Origin: Prorocentrum cordatum
Lineage: Eukaryota > Sar > Dinophyceae > Prorocentrales > Prorocentraceae
Assembly: GCA_963575745.1 (NCBI GenBank)
Contig: CAUYUJ010015950.1
Location: 240,156-304,155, forward strand
Length of the DNA stretch: 64,000 bases
Direction of reading: 5' to 3'
Under the pieces are notes generated by a model. That model was given only the letters and a program-made list of their open reading frames with translations. It had not been told where the DNA came from and made no database searches. Below are positions 30,715 to 42,120 of the stretch, one piece after another. The position numbers and the translations under genes were made by a program. Position 1 is the first letter of the stretch; each line of letters begins with the position of its first letter.

Positions 30715-31770
30715 GCGATTCCTCCTCCTCCTCCCTCCTCCTCTTCCACCTCCTCCTCTTCCTCCTGTCACCCGCCCTCCTCCTCATTCCTCCTTCCTCC
30801 TCCTCCTTCCTCCTCCTCCTTCCTCCTCCTCCTCCTCCGATTCCTGAGATTCACGGGTTCCCGTGATCAGCTTACCAAACATGATCTGTTTGATGAATTC
30901 TGGGTTTTGCGGGCGCAGCCGTTACGTTGGTTCGTGGTGGCGTTCTGGCACGATTCATGATCGTCAATACCGAACAGTCAGGGTGATCCGTTGCGTTGGA
31001 ATCCCGAGAAGAATGTGTTGGCATGTTTCAGGATCTTCAAAGGGTTGTCTTCCAACGAGGTAGTTCCCTCAGTGGAAATCAACTGTTGCAATGGCCTATG
31101 AAGAGGGATCTTGGATGTATTCCAACATCGTTGATGGCTCTTGGGTTTACACTGGTCCTCCCTCCTCCTGATTATCCTCCTCCTCCTCTTCCGCCTCCTC
31201 CTCCTTCTGATCCCTCCTCCCCTCCCCTCCTCCTCCTCCTTCTCCTCGTCATCCTCTTCCTCCTCCCCCCTTTTTTTCCCTGATCCCACCTCCTCGTGAT
31301 TCTTCTCCTGATATCCGCATCTGACCTCCTCTGATCCTTCTCCTGGATCCTCCTAATGATCCTCCGCCTCCTAACCACCTTCTTTTTCCCGTGATCTTCC
31401 TCAGCCTCTCATTTTTCATATCCCCTCCTCTCTACCTTACCCCTTCTCCCTCATCCTCCTCCTTTCCTCCTCCTCCCTTCACCTCCTCTCCCTTCCTCCC
31501 ATCCAGATCGGACTCCCTCCCTCCTCCGCCCCTCTCAGTCCTGGTCCTCCCTGTCGTCCCTCCTCCACTCCCCTTCCCCCCCTCACTCCCACCCCCTCCC
31601 TCCCCCTCCTCTTTCCCCCCACCCTCCCCCTGTCCCCCTCCCCCTTCCCCCTCCCCCTCCTCCTCCTCCTCCTCCTCCTCCTCCTTCTCCTCCTCCTCCT
31701 CCTCCTCCTCCTCCTCCCCCTCATCTTCCTCCTCCTCCTCCTGTTTACGTTGGGCCAACCTGAGCAAGAA
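30715..31770 (+). repeat. TCC polypyrimidine arrays with a 300-bp unique spacer
   Basis: TCC-rich tracts at 30715-30845 and 31160-31770. The tracts are edged by CACGGGTTCCCGTGATC (30852), an inverted repeat, and by related GTGAT variants near 31298 and 31393. The spacer 30866-31150 has no recognised gene. Confidence 0.88.
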
Positions 31771-31800
31771 GCTGTGGCGTTGAGGATGTCAGGGGGGGGA

Positions 31801-31925
31801 AAGGCGAGCAATAACGATTCGGGTCAAACACACCTGGTGGGCGCCGCGGAAAATGTGGCAGTGCGAGCACAGGAAACGATCATGGATGAGAGTCGGCGCC
31901 CGCCAGGTGTGACGACACTCGCCTT
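31801..31925. repeat. 125-bp foldback sequence
   Basis: Outer arms AAGGCGAG (31801-31808) and CTCGCCTT (31918-31925), and inner arms of 18 bp at 31829-31846 and 31894-31911 that pair with one mismatch (core CACCTGGTGGGCGCCG). It resembles a small foldback or MITE; no target duplication is obvious. Confidence 0.7.
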
Positions 31926-32035
31926 AGTAGGATCACGACGCCAGCCTAATGTACCATAACATTTTAAGTCCGAACGTTGAGATTGTTAGTGGGTGTCGTC
32001 GCGGCTCAGCTTCGAAAGTGTGTCAGGCAGTGCAA

Positions 32036-32166
32036 CGCTTGGGCTGCTGCCCTGGACTGTATGTCCACCACATCCTCCTCCACCTCCCATGGTCCCACAA
32101 AACCTTGTCCATTTTGAATGTATTTGCCATCCAGTGGCGACGTACACCGCAGGCTGCAAATGTGAA
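32036..32166 (+). repeat. Host repeat unit, first copy, part 1
   Basis: Begins with CTTGGGCTGCTGCCC and ends with GCAGGCTGCAAATGTGA. It matches 35717-35883 (TTGGGTTGCGGCCC ... GCAGGCTGCAAATGCGA). The unit continues after insertion A at 33635 and after insertion B at 35698. Confidence 0.75.
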
Positions 32167-33634
32167 AATTATCCAGGCGAAGGTCCCAACCATATGCAGT
32201 TGTAAGTACCAATTGTGAATATCCGCTTCGGTGAAGCTCCCTATGGGGCCACGAAGCGCTGCACTGGGCGGGGGGGAACGCTGTACTGTGTGGGTAGTGT
32301 GCCGAATTGGGTTTCCAGGACGCACTGAGGGCTTCGGTGGAGCTCCCCATGGGGCCACGAAGCGCTCTACTGAATCAGTGAAAATGTCAAATTGGGTTTC
32401 CGGGACGCATGCGGACGGTCCCACTGGGGGCTTCGGTGGAGCCCCCTGTGGGGCCACGAAACGCTGCACTGCGCGGGTGAAAATGCCAAATTAAAATTCC
32501 CGGACGCATACGGACGGTGGCACTGGGGCCTTGGGTGGAGCCCCCTATGGGGCCACGAAACGCTGCGCTGGGTGGGTGAAAACGCCAAATTGGGCTTCCG
32601 GGACGCATGCGGACGGGGGCACTGGGGCCGTCGGTGGAGCTCCCTATGGGGCCACGAAACGCTGTACTGGGTGTGCGGGACGCATGCGGACGGTAGCGCT
32701 GGGACCTTCGGAGGGGCTCCCTATGGGACCACGGAACGCTGTACTGGGCGTGCGGGACGCGTGCGGACGGTAGCACTGGGACCTTCGGTTGGTTCCACGA
32801 AACGCTTTATTGGGTGGGTGAAACGCAGGGAGGAGGGGAAGGAGGGCCACGAAACGCTGTACTGGGTGTGCGGGACGCATGCGGGCGGTAGCACTGGGAC
32901 CGCAGGTGGAGCTCCCTATGGGGCCACGAAACGCTGTGCTGGGTGTGCGGGACGCATGCGGACGGTTGCACTGGGACCGTAGGTGGGGCTCCTTATGGGA
33001 CCACGAAACGCTGTACTGGGTGTGCGGGACGCATGCGCACGGTTGCACTGGGACCTTCGGTGGGGCTCCCTATGTGGCCACGAAACGCTGTACTGGGTGG
33101 GTGAAACGCAGGGAGGAGGGGGAGGAGGGCCACGAAACGCTGTACTGGGTGTGCGGGACGCATGCGGACGGTAGCACTGGGACCGTAGGTGGAGCTCCCT
33201 ATGGGGCCACGAAACGCTGTACTGGGTGTGCGGGGCGCATGCGGACGGTAGCACTGGGACCGTAGGTGGGGCTCCCTCTGGGGCCACGAAGCGCTGTACT
33301 GGGTGTGCGGGACGCATGCGGACGGTTGCACTGGGACCTTCGGTGAGGCCCCCTATGGGACCACGAAACGCTGTACTGGGTGGGTGAAACGCAGGGAGGA
33401 CGGGGAGAAGGGCCACGAAACGCTGTACTGGGTGTGCGGGACGCATGCGGACGGTAGCACTGGGACCGTAGGTGGGGCTCCCTAATATGGGGCCACGAAA
33501 CGTTGTTCTGGGTGGATGAAACGCAGGGAGGAGGATGAGGGAGGAGTGGGAGGAGAGGGGGGGAGGAGGAGAGGAGGAGAACGCGGGGCGACGTCTCTTC
33601 AAAACGAGGACCCAACACCACAGGATGGTTGGGA
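32167..33634 (+). mobile_element. Insertion A: CCCAACCAT element filled with a 77-bp array
   Basis: Left end AATTATCC (32167), then CCCAACCATATGCAGTTGT with CCCAACCAT at 32185-32193. Right end TTCAAAACGAGGACCCAAC, then ATGGTTGGGA with ATGGTTGGG at 33625-33633, the exact reverse complement of CCCAACCAT. The interior is a tandem array of about 77 bp (landmark CTCCCTATGG at 32912, 32989 and 33066) with core GGGGCCACGAAACGCTGTAC and GACGCATGCGGACGG. A tail segment (GGTGAAACGCAGGGAGGA) found next to the right end also recurs inside at about 32817, 33102 and 33385. No protein gene is credible. The interrupted unit survives uninterrupted at 35.72-36.08 kb. Confidence 0.75.
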
Positions 33635-33742
33635 CAAAGACCATGTAGGGGGACAAGCCGAGGAGGGAGATGCACAAAAAATCATAGCCTGTGTAGATAC
33701 AGGCGTGCAGGATGCCGCTAGCGTGGGGGGTGATCCTGCAGA
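33635..33742 (+). repeat. Host repeat unit, first copy, part 2
   Basis: Reads CAAAGACCATG, GCCGAGGAGGGAGATGCAC, ATAGCCTGTGTAGATACAGG and GGTGATCCTGCAG. It matches 35884-35993 and lies exactly between insertions A and B. Confidence 0.75.
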
Positions 33743-35697
33743 AATTATCCTGGCGAGGGACCCAACCATGTGCAGTTGTGAGTGACGCAGTTGTGGGTAT
33801 CGACCTCGGTGAACCTCTCTGGGGTCACGACGCGTGTGACGGGTGCCAAAATTGGCACGGGTACGCCATGCGGACGCTGCCACCAGAGCCGTCGGTGGAG
33901 CACCCTATGGGGCCGCGGAACGTGCAAGGGGCGCTCCGAAATGGGGTGTGGAACTGCATGCGGACCCTGCCACTGGGGCCTTCGGCGGAGCACCCTATCG
34001 GGCCACGAAACTTGTGAGGGGTGCGCCGAAATGGGGGGGTGGAACCGCATGCGAACGCAGCACTGTGGCTTTCGGTGGAGCTCGCTATGGGGCCACGAAA
34101 CGTGTGAGGGGTGCGCCGAAATAGAGGTGGAACCGCATGCGGGCGCTGCCGCTGGGGCCTTCGGTGGAGCACCCGATGGGGCCACGAAACGTTCGAGAGG
34201 GGTGCGCCAAAATTGATGTGGAACTGCATGCGGACCCTGCCACTGGGGCCTTCGGCGGAGCACCCTACAGGGCCACGAAACGTGTGAGAGGTGCGCCGGA
34301 ATGGAGGTGGAACTGCATGCGGACCCTGCCACTGGGGCCTTCGGCGGAGCACCCTATAGGGCCACGAAACGTGTGAGGGGTGCGCCGAAATGGAGGTGGA
34401 ACTGTATGCGGACCCTGCCACTGGGGCCTTCGGTGGAGCACCCCATGGGCCACGAAACGTGTGAGGGGTGCGCCGAAATGGAGGTGGAACTGCATGCGGA
34501 CCTGCCACTGGGGCTGGGTGGAGCACCCTATGGGGGCCACGAAACGTGTGAGGGGTGCGCCGAAATGGAGGTGGAACTGCATGCGGACCCTGCCACTGGG
34601 GCCTTCGGCGGAGCACCCTATCGGGCCACGAAACGTGTGAGGGGTGCGCCGAAATGGAGGTGGAACTGCATGCGGACCCTGCCACTGTGGCTTTCGGTGG
34701 AGCTCGCTATGGGACCACGAAACGTGTGAGAGGCGCGCCGAAGTGGAAGTGGAACTGCATGCGGACCCTGCCACTGGGGCCTCGGGTGGAGCACCCTATG
34801 GGGCCGCGAAACGTGTGAGGCGGACTCTGCCACAGGGGGCCTTCGGTGAAGCACCATATAGGGCCACGAAGCATGTGAAGGGTGCGCCGAAATGGAGGTG
34901 GAACTGCATGCGGACCCTGCCACAGGGGGCCTTCGGCGGAGCACCCTATAGGGCCACGAAACGTGTGAGGGGTGCGCCGAAATGGGGGTGGAACTGCATG
35001 CGGACCCTGCTACTGGGGCCTTCAGCGGAGCACCCTATGGGGCCACGAAACGTGAGGGGTGCGCCGAAATGGAGGTAAAACTGCATGCGGACCCTACCAC
35101 TGGGGCCTTCGGCGGAGCACCCTATGGGGCCACGAAATGTCCGAAGGGTGCGTCGAAATGGGGGTGGAACTGCATGCAGACCCTGCCACTGGGGCCTTCG
35201 GCGGAGCACCCTACAGGGCCACGAAACGTGTGAGAGGTGCGCCAAAATGGAGGTGGAACTGCATGCGGACCCTGCCACTGGGGCCTTCGGCGGAGCACCC
35301 TATAGGGCCACGAAGCGTGTGAGGGGTGCGCCGAAATGGAGGTGGAACTGTATGCGGACCCTGCCACTGGGGCCTTCGGTGGAGCACCCCATGGGCCACG
35401 AAAAGTGTGAGGGGTGCGCCGAAATGGAGGTGGAACTGCATGCGGACCCTGCCACTGGGGCCTGGGTGGAGCACCCGATGGGGGCCACGAAACGTGTGAG
35501 GGGTGCGCCGACATGGAAGTGGAACTGCATGCGGACCCTGCCACTGGGGCCTTCAGCGGAGCACCCTATGGGGCCACGAAACGTTGTACTAGGTGGGTGA
35601 AACGCACGGAGGAGGGAGAAGGGGGAGGAGGGAGGAGGTGGGAACGCGGGGCGCTGTCTCTTCAAAACGAGGACCCAACACCACAAGATGGTTGGGA
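33743..35697 (+). mobile_element. Insertion B: CCCAACCAT element filled with an 89-bp array
   Basis: Left end AATTATCC (33743) and CCCAACCATGTGCAGTTGTG (inverted-repeat part at 33761-33769). Right end TTCAAAACGAGGACCCAAC and ATGGTTGGG (35688-35696). The roughly 1.75-kb interior is an 88-89-bp array (GCCACGAAACG at 34272, 34361, 34449) with units containing GGAGCACCCTAT, GGTGCGCCGAAATGGAGG and ACTGCATGCGGACCCTGCC. The core overlaps that of insertion A but the spacers differ. Long frames on both strands are stop-free repeat. Confidence 0.75.
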
Positions 35698-36085
35698 AAA
35701 AAACGAGTGTCCGTGCCTTGCAGTGCTTGGGTTGCGGCCCAAGGTTTTGCTGGTTGGCGCCAAACAAGCTGTAACCCTCGACCCAGCCACACGCCCATGA
35801 AGTAGCATCGTCCCTTCAATCCTTGCCCATTTCGAATGCATGTGCCATCCAATGGCGCAATACTTGGCAGGCTGCAAATGCGACAAGACACGTGAGTGTA
35901 TGAGGATACGCCGAGGAGTGATGCACAAAAAGCCATGGCCTGTGCAATACAGGCTGACATGGTGCAACTAGGGTGGAGGATCGTCCTGTCGCAAAAACAA
36001 CGGGTGCCCGTGTCTTGCAACACTTGGGCCGTTGCCCACTGGTTGACCACGAACCAAACTGCAAGCCACGACCATCGTCCGCCCC
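35698..36085 (+). repeat. Host repeat unit, uninterrupted second copy
   Basis: From 35717 this copy runs through the positions of insertions A (35883/35884) and B (about 35993) without interruption, and the next unit starts at 36017. Sequence 35698-35716 completes the first copy after insertion B. Period is about 300 bp. No gene. Confidence 0.75.
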
Positions 36086-37180
36086 GCGTGGGCAAGTTGC
36101 TCACGGACTCCCAACGCTGAAAATGGCAAGAGGAAACTATAAACCCTGAGCGGCGCCAGGAGCTGGCGAGGTACGCTTTTCTTGCAGAGGGCGCCGCTGG
36201 GTGACAGTGCGTGGCGCACGCTGAAATTGTGAGCCACTGTAGTGTGCACCAGGTCGCGCAAGGCTGGCCTGCCAGGCTGGCCCGCTGCGGTCGAAGCTGA
36301 GCGCGAGGGTGCGCAAGGGGGGGTCGAGGAAGGAGACGAGCAAGGCTGCCGAGATGGGCAGGCAAGAAATAAGTCAAGCGAATTGACTGCGTGCCGCAGT
36401 TCTTGGGCTGCTGCCCAAGGTTGCTGGGTTCACCCCAGGCCGCTTCGGTACCAGGGCCCTCGTGCTGTTTTGTTTTGTTTGGGTTTAGCACTAACCCTTG
36501 TTGTCCAAGATGCACGTACAAGAAATGGTTGCAGTTCTGGGTGTGCTGCCCAGGGGGGTATTCGCAAGCCAACAAGCCGAGCTGTCCTCCCACTCCCTGC
36601 ATCATCCGCATCACCGATCCTCCCCGTGCGTAGACTGGCGCAGTATTGGCTTGCCTGTTCGTCCTGCTGGCAGCGCGCGGCAACTCGCGCTTCCTTGCTG
36701 TAGAGAAGGGCCATGCAAGTTATGCTTGCTGAACGGTGCTAGGGACTGAATGGCGCAGGATGTGCTGCAAAACAAATCGCTAGAGCTGACCACGCATGGC
36801 GCACGATGCATCTTGTGGATAAGGGTGACATGCAGCCGAACAACTAATCATAATACAAAGAGGTACAATGTGATACCCATTGACACAGTACATGGCATGA
36901 TTTGAACATAACAAAAATGGCTGCAGTTCCCTTCTGGCTGCTGCCCAAGGTTTTGGTTGACCCCACACAGTGGTAAGGCGGCACTTCAAATGGCAGGGTA
37001 GAGCGGGCTAGCAAGCTTTGGGCTGCGACCCAGAGCTTGTTCTGCAAGTCCCACGCCGACTAAAGCTGCGAAGGAAGAACGACCAGCGCGTCAGGAGGAC
37101 GGGGGAGCGAACGCAGCAACAGCGAATCGAAAGACAGAGGAGGAGGTTAGGAGTATCGGCCGCGATGGGTATGAGCTGTC
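36086..37180. repeat. Gene-free region with TTGGGC-GCCCAA hairpins
   Basis: CTTGGGCTGCTGCCCAAGG at 36405 and relatives at about 36530, 36937 and 37018 form short perfect or near-perfect hairpins. The rest shows no coding signal and no other recognised feature. Confidence 0.55.
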
Positions 37181-37184
37181 TGGT

Positions 37185-37829
37185 CTAAGTGCAGCGCCCG
37201 CAACACATTAATGATAAAGATATGAGTAGATGTTGCTCTGCGGCAGCTGGCGCGCTGCAAGCGCTCGCGGTGGATGTCGCGGTGCGCTGACGTCGTGTTG
37301 AGCGTCGCCTGCTCCGCGCCCATTGTCGTCGAAGCCCATCGGCTTGGCCTTTGGTGGCACCTTGCATAGTCGCGCCATCGGCTTGGGTGGCTGCTCCTTG
37401 CATGGTACCCCTGCGGGGGGGGGGGGGGCCGTTGTGGACGACGTCGGGGAAGTGGTCGTACCGAGTTCGGTGTGAGCGGGGCAAGTCGAATTTATCTGTA
37501 GAAATTTTGAGATCCTGTGTTGCTGGCGCAGATGATGCGGCAATTGCGAATGAGTAAGTGCTGGTCGCCTCGTCTCGCTGCTGCGTTGCGCGTTGCAACT
37601 GCATGTGATACGTAGGTTGGCAAGTAGGCGCGCAGCGACGGCATGTGGCGCCATGGTGTTCTGCGGTAGCTCCTGCATCCAGCGCTGTCATAAATTCCCC
37701 GGGCGGTGGGCAGATGATTGGTACATGGGGCACTGGTGGTGGTGGGTGCGCTGGTATAGCTGATCCCATGGGAGACCACTTGGAAATCGCGATTGTAGGT
37801 GGTGGTTGTGGTGTGATTCGCGCCGGCAT
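37185..37829 (-). other. Unrecognised minus-strand frame, Pro/Arg-rich
   Basis: 214 residues, from PARITPQPPPTIAISKWSPM to SLSLMCCGRCT, with a G run antisense at 37418-37427 that reads as PPPP. The composition is low complexity and the plus strand is GGT-rich, so the frame may be fortuitous. No domain. Confidence 0.2.
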
Positions 37830-38366
37830 GTCTTTGGCGCTGTAGGTGTTCTTTCGTTGACGTGGCTGCTTTGTGGTCGCGTAAATGGGTGGAGGTGGTG
37901 GTAGCTTAGCTGGTAGTGCGTTGGTGGCCGGGGTCGGCGACGTCGTAGTAGCGGCATGGCTAAGCTGGCGTGTTGGCGTAGGGTTGGTTGGGGTTAACGC
38001 TTTGTTGTGTTAGCGGTGTTATTGCCTATCGTGTGTATGGCGTGGTGGGGTGGTGGTGCTCTCTTAACAGGTAGTGTGTTGGTGGTAGCGGGTGTGGGGG
38101 TCGACGTAGCGGGCATATCCCATCGTGGTGGCAATGTGTGTACTCGTTTCTTAAGTATTAGGATCTTGTTGCTAGGTGGAGGTACAATACTGTAGGTGGT
38201 GGTGGTTTGTCGCGTTGTTTGTCTTCCGCTCGTGCGCGCACCTCGCTGGTGCTGTCGCTGTCAGCCCGTGCCGTGGTCAGGCCGTTGTTAGTCGTGGTGG
38301 TATCGTCGCAAATTTGTTGGGGTAGCGCTGCAGTGTCCCGAAAATATTGACCGCCCCAGTCTAGCT

Positions 38367-39027
38367 TCACGCGGCTGTCATCGTTTCGGCAGGTGTTGGG
38401 CCATTGCGCAACTTCTTGTACAGTCGCAATATTGTGTTTTTTTTGGGGGGGAGTGGTGCGTGTCCCCCTGCCCAAAGAATTTGGATATCTTGGCTTGTCG
38501 TTGCAAGTTGAGGTCGGAGTGCTGCGTTGTCGCGGTAGTGGGCCGCGAATGCATGTAGGTCGTTGCCATGGCAAGTGAACGTCAGATGCCTGGGTGCCTT
38601 AGCCATGGGTAGGCGCGTGTCTCTGTGTTCTGCGTCTTTGAATTTTGATCCTCTCGGTTTCGGGTGTGAGCGGAAAAAGGGAATGTCGATAGCGGCGTTG
38701 CTCGTGAGTCTGGTCGACGAGGAGAAGTGGTAAATGCTGTCTGCCGTCCTGATGTGCGAACATCTCGTTGTTGAATGCGTTCAGGTATCTGTGCCATCCA
38801 GGTAAGAATAGGTCGCCGTTGAGGAACCCGTATGACTCGGTATTGGACTGCTCGTGGTCGTAGACTGCGTAGTGGCTTCTGTCGACATCGTAGCCGTCGG
38901 CGTCTGTCGCTGGCGTGGTAACAATATGCTGCCCATCCGCTTGGGCAGCGCATGTCGTGATATTGGTTTGGTTTGGGTGACGATCAATAGAACTCGCGTG
39001 TCTGAAGCTCCGTTCATCATGGCCCAT
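38367..39027 (-). other. Unrecognised minus-strand coding-like frames
   Basis: The better stretch (39027-38599) reads HYAVYDHEQSNTESYGFLNG, DLFLPGWHRYLNAFNNEMFA and LLLVDQTHEQRRYRHSLFP, with mixed composition unlike the surrounding repeats, and is followed by another frame (LTFTCHGNDLHAFAAHYRDN). It may be a decayed gene or element protein. I do not recognise a family. Confidence 0.3.
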
Positions 39028-39071
39028 AGGTCGTTGTAGAATGTTTTCGTCGGAGAGGGTGGTGTCGTATA

Positions 39072-40440
39072 TTAGGTCGGGTATGTCTGCCCATGGTTTG
39101 GTCTGTGCTCGGTTGCTTGCCGGTTGGGTTGCAGATGCTTGTGTAGGTGGTGCGGGTATGTGTCAGGTGGGGGCGGCATGTAGTCGTCGTTGACTTCGGG
39201 CCTTGTTTTGTTGCGCTTGTCCTCTTTACTCTTGAGGGTGAAAGTGGGGATTAGTTGCTGTGGTGGTCGCATATGCGTGTGTCCAGTGCTTTCGTGCCGC
39301 TCTTTTTCCAAGTGCTCGTAATGCCGTTTTTCAGCATCGCATTGAGTCGCCAGTTGCTGCTGTGCGCGAAATCGTGACGTGAGTGGTCGGTGGGGATGTC
39401 GGCTGGAAACTTGCAGCCGCCTTTCGCACTGATGCACTTGGGCTATCCGAATTTGAACTGTGGTCCTTGAGGGCGGGGTGGCACCATGGATGCTTGCGGT
39501 TATACGTATGCGGGGTTGCACGTGAAGCGCGCGGTGCGGTCGTTGGGGTGCAGGACTGCATGGGCGTAAATAGCAGGTGGTATAGTATGCCTGGCCAGCG
39601 CGGGCTGTCCGTTGCTGGCGCTGTCGGCTCGTCGCGGGTCGGCGGTGTCGGTCCTTTGTGGTGGTCCGGTTTGACTCGTGCTGCGCCAATCCACTGGTTG
39701 AGTAGTTCGCACGCGTAATGCGTCGGCTCTCCTAACTCCACGTAGTCGGGATGTTGGTACGTGACTGGTGGTGCGATGTGCCTCCTGTGCTCGTCTGTTA
39801 TGCAGGTAGCCCGCGGTGGGCGCAGTGTCGAAGCGCCTGAGGCGTGGAGTGAGTCTGCAAAGTAATCCGTGAGCGAAAGTATCTCTGAGCCAAGAATGAC
39901 GTTAAGGTTCGTCGTGTTTGAACTTGGCGCGGATGCCGCAGTCCTCGTCGATCCAGAAATCGCACCTCTTTTCGCTCTGTTTGTAGAAGATCTGGTAAGA
40001 GGGTCTCCTCGAAGCTCTTCCCCGTGCCGTCCTCGCTGTAGCAGGCGTATCGGAGACGCGCCCTGTCGTTGTCGATGTCGCCGTTAAGCTCTTCCTGCGT
40101 CAAGTGTATGAATGGTGCTCGTCGTGCGTGGCGTGGTGGGTCTTCGTTGTCGTTGCACGGCCTCTGGTCGCGTCGGTAGTCGGCCTATCTGTAGAAGGGG
40201 ATGCGGGCTTTTCTCTGTGCCCAGTGTCTCGGTGTCGACGCGGGAGCTGTAGAATTTCCATCAACCGAGAGCTTCTTATAACCAATGCCGCAGTGAGGTG
40301 CAGTATTCCCTATTGATTCCGGGTTAGGCACGCAATCGCGAGGCGCGTTTCCTGGTAGCTGCCCGGTCATTGTCGGGGGGGCTGGGATGCATTCAATGCC
40401 CAGATGCAAGCATGCGTAGACGCAGTACTTGTCTATCCTG
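39072..40440 (-). other. Unrecognised minus-strand coding-like frames
   Basis: Collinear stretches in shifting frames: DKYCVYACLHLGIECIPAPP, NTAPHCGIGYKKLSVDGNS, LTQEELNGDIDNDRARLRYA, YSEDGTGKSFEETLLPDLLQ, VRFLD or CDFWIDEDCGIRAKFKHDEP, HPDYVELGEPTHYACELLNQ and WIGAARVKPDHHKG. The mixed composition suggests a former protein with many frameshifts, possibly continuous with 38.4-39.0 kb and with 40472-40774 (SLKSHDQCTKERKLFIEQQY). No domain was identified; a replication protein of a mobile element is only a guess. Confidence 0.3.
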
Positions 40441-40774
40441 TCGTCGGTGATCTGGTCCTGTTCGTTGGCTTCTATATGTCCCCGTGCAAGTTCGGTGATC
40501 TATCCTGTTCGTTGTGCAATGTCGGGGTCGTGCGTTGTAGGCGTGGCATCCCTGGTAGACATTGCCGTGGAGCTATGTTGCGAGTCTGGAATAGGGATGG
40601 CAATTCGTCGGCGCCGCCGTCTTCGTACTGCTTTGAGATATGTCTGTACTGCTGCTCGATGAATAGTTTCCTCTCCTTCGTGCATTGGTCGTGTGACTTG
40701 AGCGAGTAAGTCATGCGCGTGCCCCCCATCGGTCGACATGGACTGCGCATGCATCCTCGGATGTAGGACTGCAT

Positions 40775-42100
40775 GGCCCTTGCTGGAGCAGCATAGTGCC
40801 AAGTCAGAATGTAAAAGCGATCACAGTGAAGGCCGCCGTTTGGTCCTGGTGGTTACGGCATGGCAGAAATGGCAAGGATGCGCAACAGGTTCTGTAGTCG
40901 CTGATGCATGGGCATGTTGCCCTGGAATATATATGCGTCTACCGCCCCGACGTGTCTTCCATTCGAGCTGTGGCTCACTGCAAGAATGTTGCCCCCGACT
41001 GTCAGCAACCTGCGCCCCTACCCCCGGCATGCGCTGTAGGGCCCCCATGCAGGGTGCGAGGCCAAGCTTGATCGTATGAACTCGTACCTAGCTGCTGCGC
41101 GTCGCGAGCTGTGCGCCGCGCGCGCCTGTAGCCCCTGCCCGCGGCATGCCGCGGGGCCCCCGCGCCGAGTGCAGGGCAGACTGCCTTGAGCCCTAAACGC
41201 GAGACATGTCGTAAGGCACCCATCCCAGGCATGGGGCAGGCAATAGCGCTGAATGACGACAAGGGTCTGTGCTGCGACGCGTGCTAGACAATGCCGCGCA
41301 AGTGCTGGACCGCGCTGGGCGCGTAGTGCTAGACAGAACGCGCCTGGCCTGATGGCGGTTGCAGTAGAGCCAAGACGGTCCACAGTAACCGAATAACACA
41401 TAAGTGCAGAGCAATAGTGGTGCATCAGGATGACGCAGACTGAGCGTACCACTTGAAGAACTACTCGCAATCTATGGGTAATGCAATGTCAGGTGGACCT
41501 CAAACAGTCCACTGATATTGTAACAGAACATATGATGTAAACAAGGAATGCACGATGGGTCACGCGTCGTTAGAAGACACGCGATGCGAAATTGTAAGTC
41601 TGCAGTCGACACTGTAGGCGCGTGAGATAGTGCAGCTGGGCTTGCTGCGCCTATCCTGTCGAGCGGTGTAAATTTGTCAAAACTGCGTGCTCTGATGGTG
41701 CCTCTCCCAAGTATGCCCGCTAGGGTTCCCGGTCAGGGTGCGCGGCGGTGACGTTGTCGTCCGATCGCGTAGCTTGCTGTGCTGGACGTCGTTGTCGTGG
41801 CGCCGCGGCCTTGCGCGCCTGCCCGAGGCGCCCCCCTCGGCCCCCATGCCAGGTGCGAAGCAGGCCATTGTAGAAGTACTGCTTGGCGGCGAGAGCCTGC
41901 GCTGCGTTCGCGGTGCTAGACTGCACGCGCATGCTGCGGCGTCTGCGCGCGATGGAGCCAACATGACGCGCGGTAGTGTGCCACAACAACCAATGCATCG
42001 GCAATGTCCCGAGTGCGTCATAGTATGAAAGCAACAAGCCAATGCAACATCAATGCCACGAGTACGTCATAGTATTCGCGTTAACCATGCATGCAACAGT
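40775..42100. repeat. Diverged GGCCCCCATGCCAGGTGC repeats, no gene
   Basis: Related segments near 41040, 41155, 41215 and 41838 begin GGCCCCCATG or similar, continue with a CAGGTGC-like part, and are followed within about 60 bases by a GTGCTAGAC-like motif (41290, 41327, 41920). They look like decayed dispersed repeats. No coding signal. Confidence 0.4.
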
Positions 42101-42120
42101 AACATTCACTTGCGCAAATC

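Noticed and set aside
32392-35800. Long overlapping frames on both strands in insertions A and B
   Set aside because: All arise from 77- and 89-bp units without stops; both strands are equally open.
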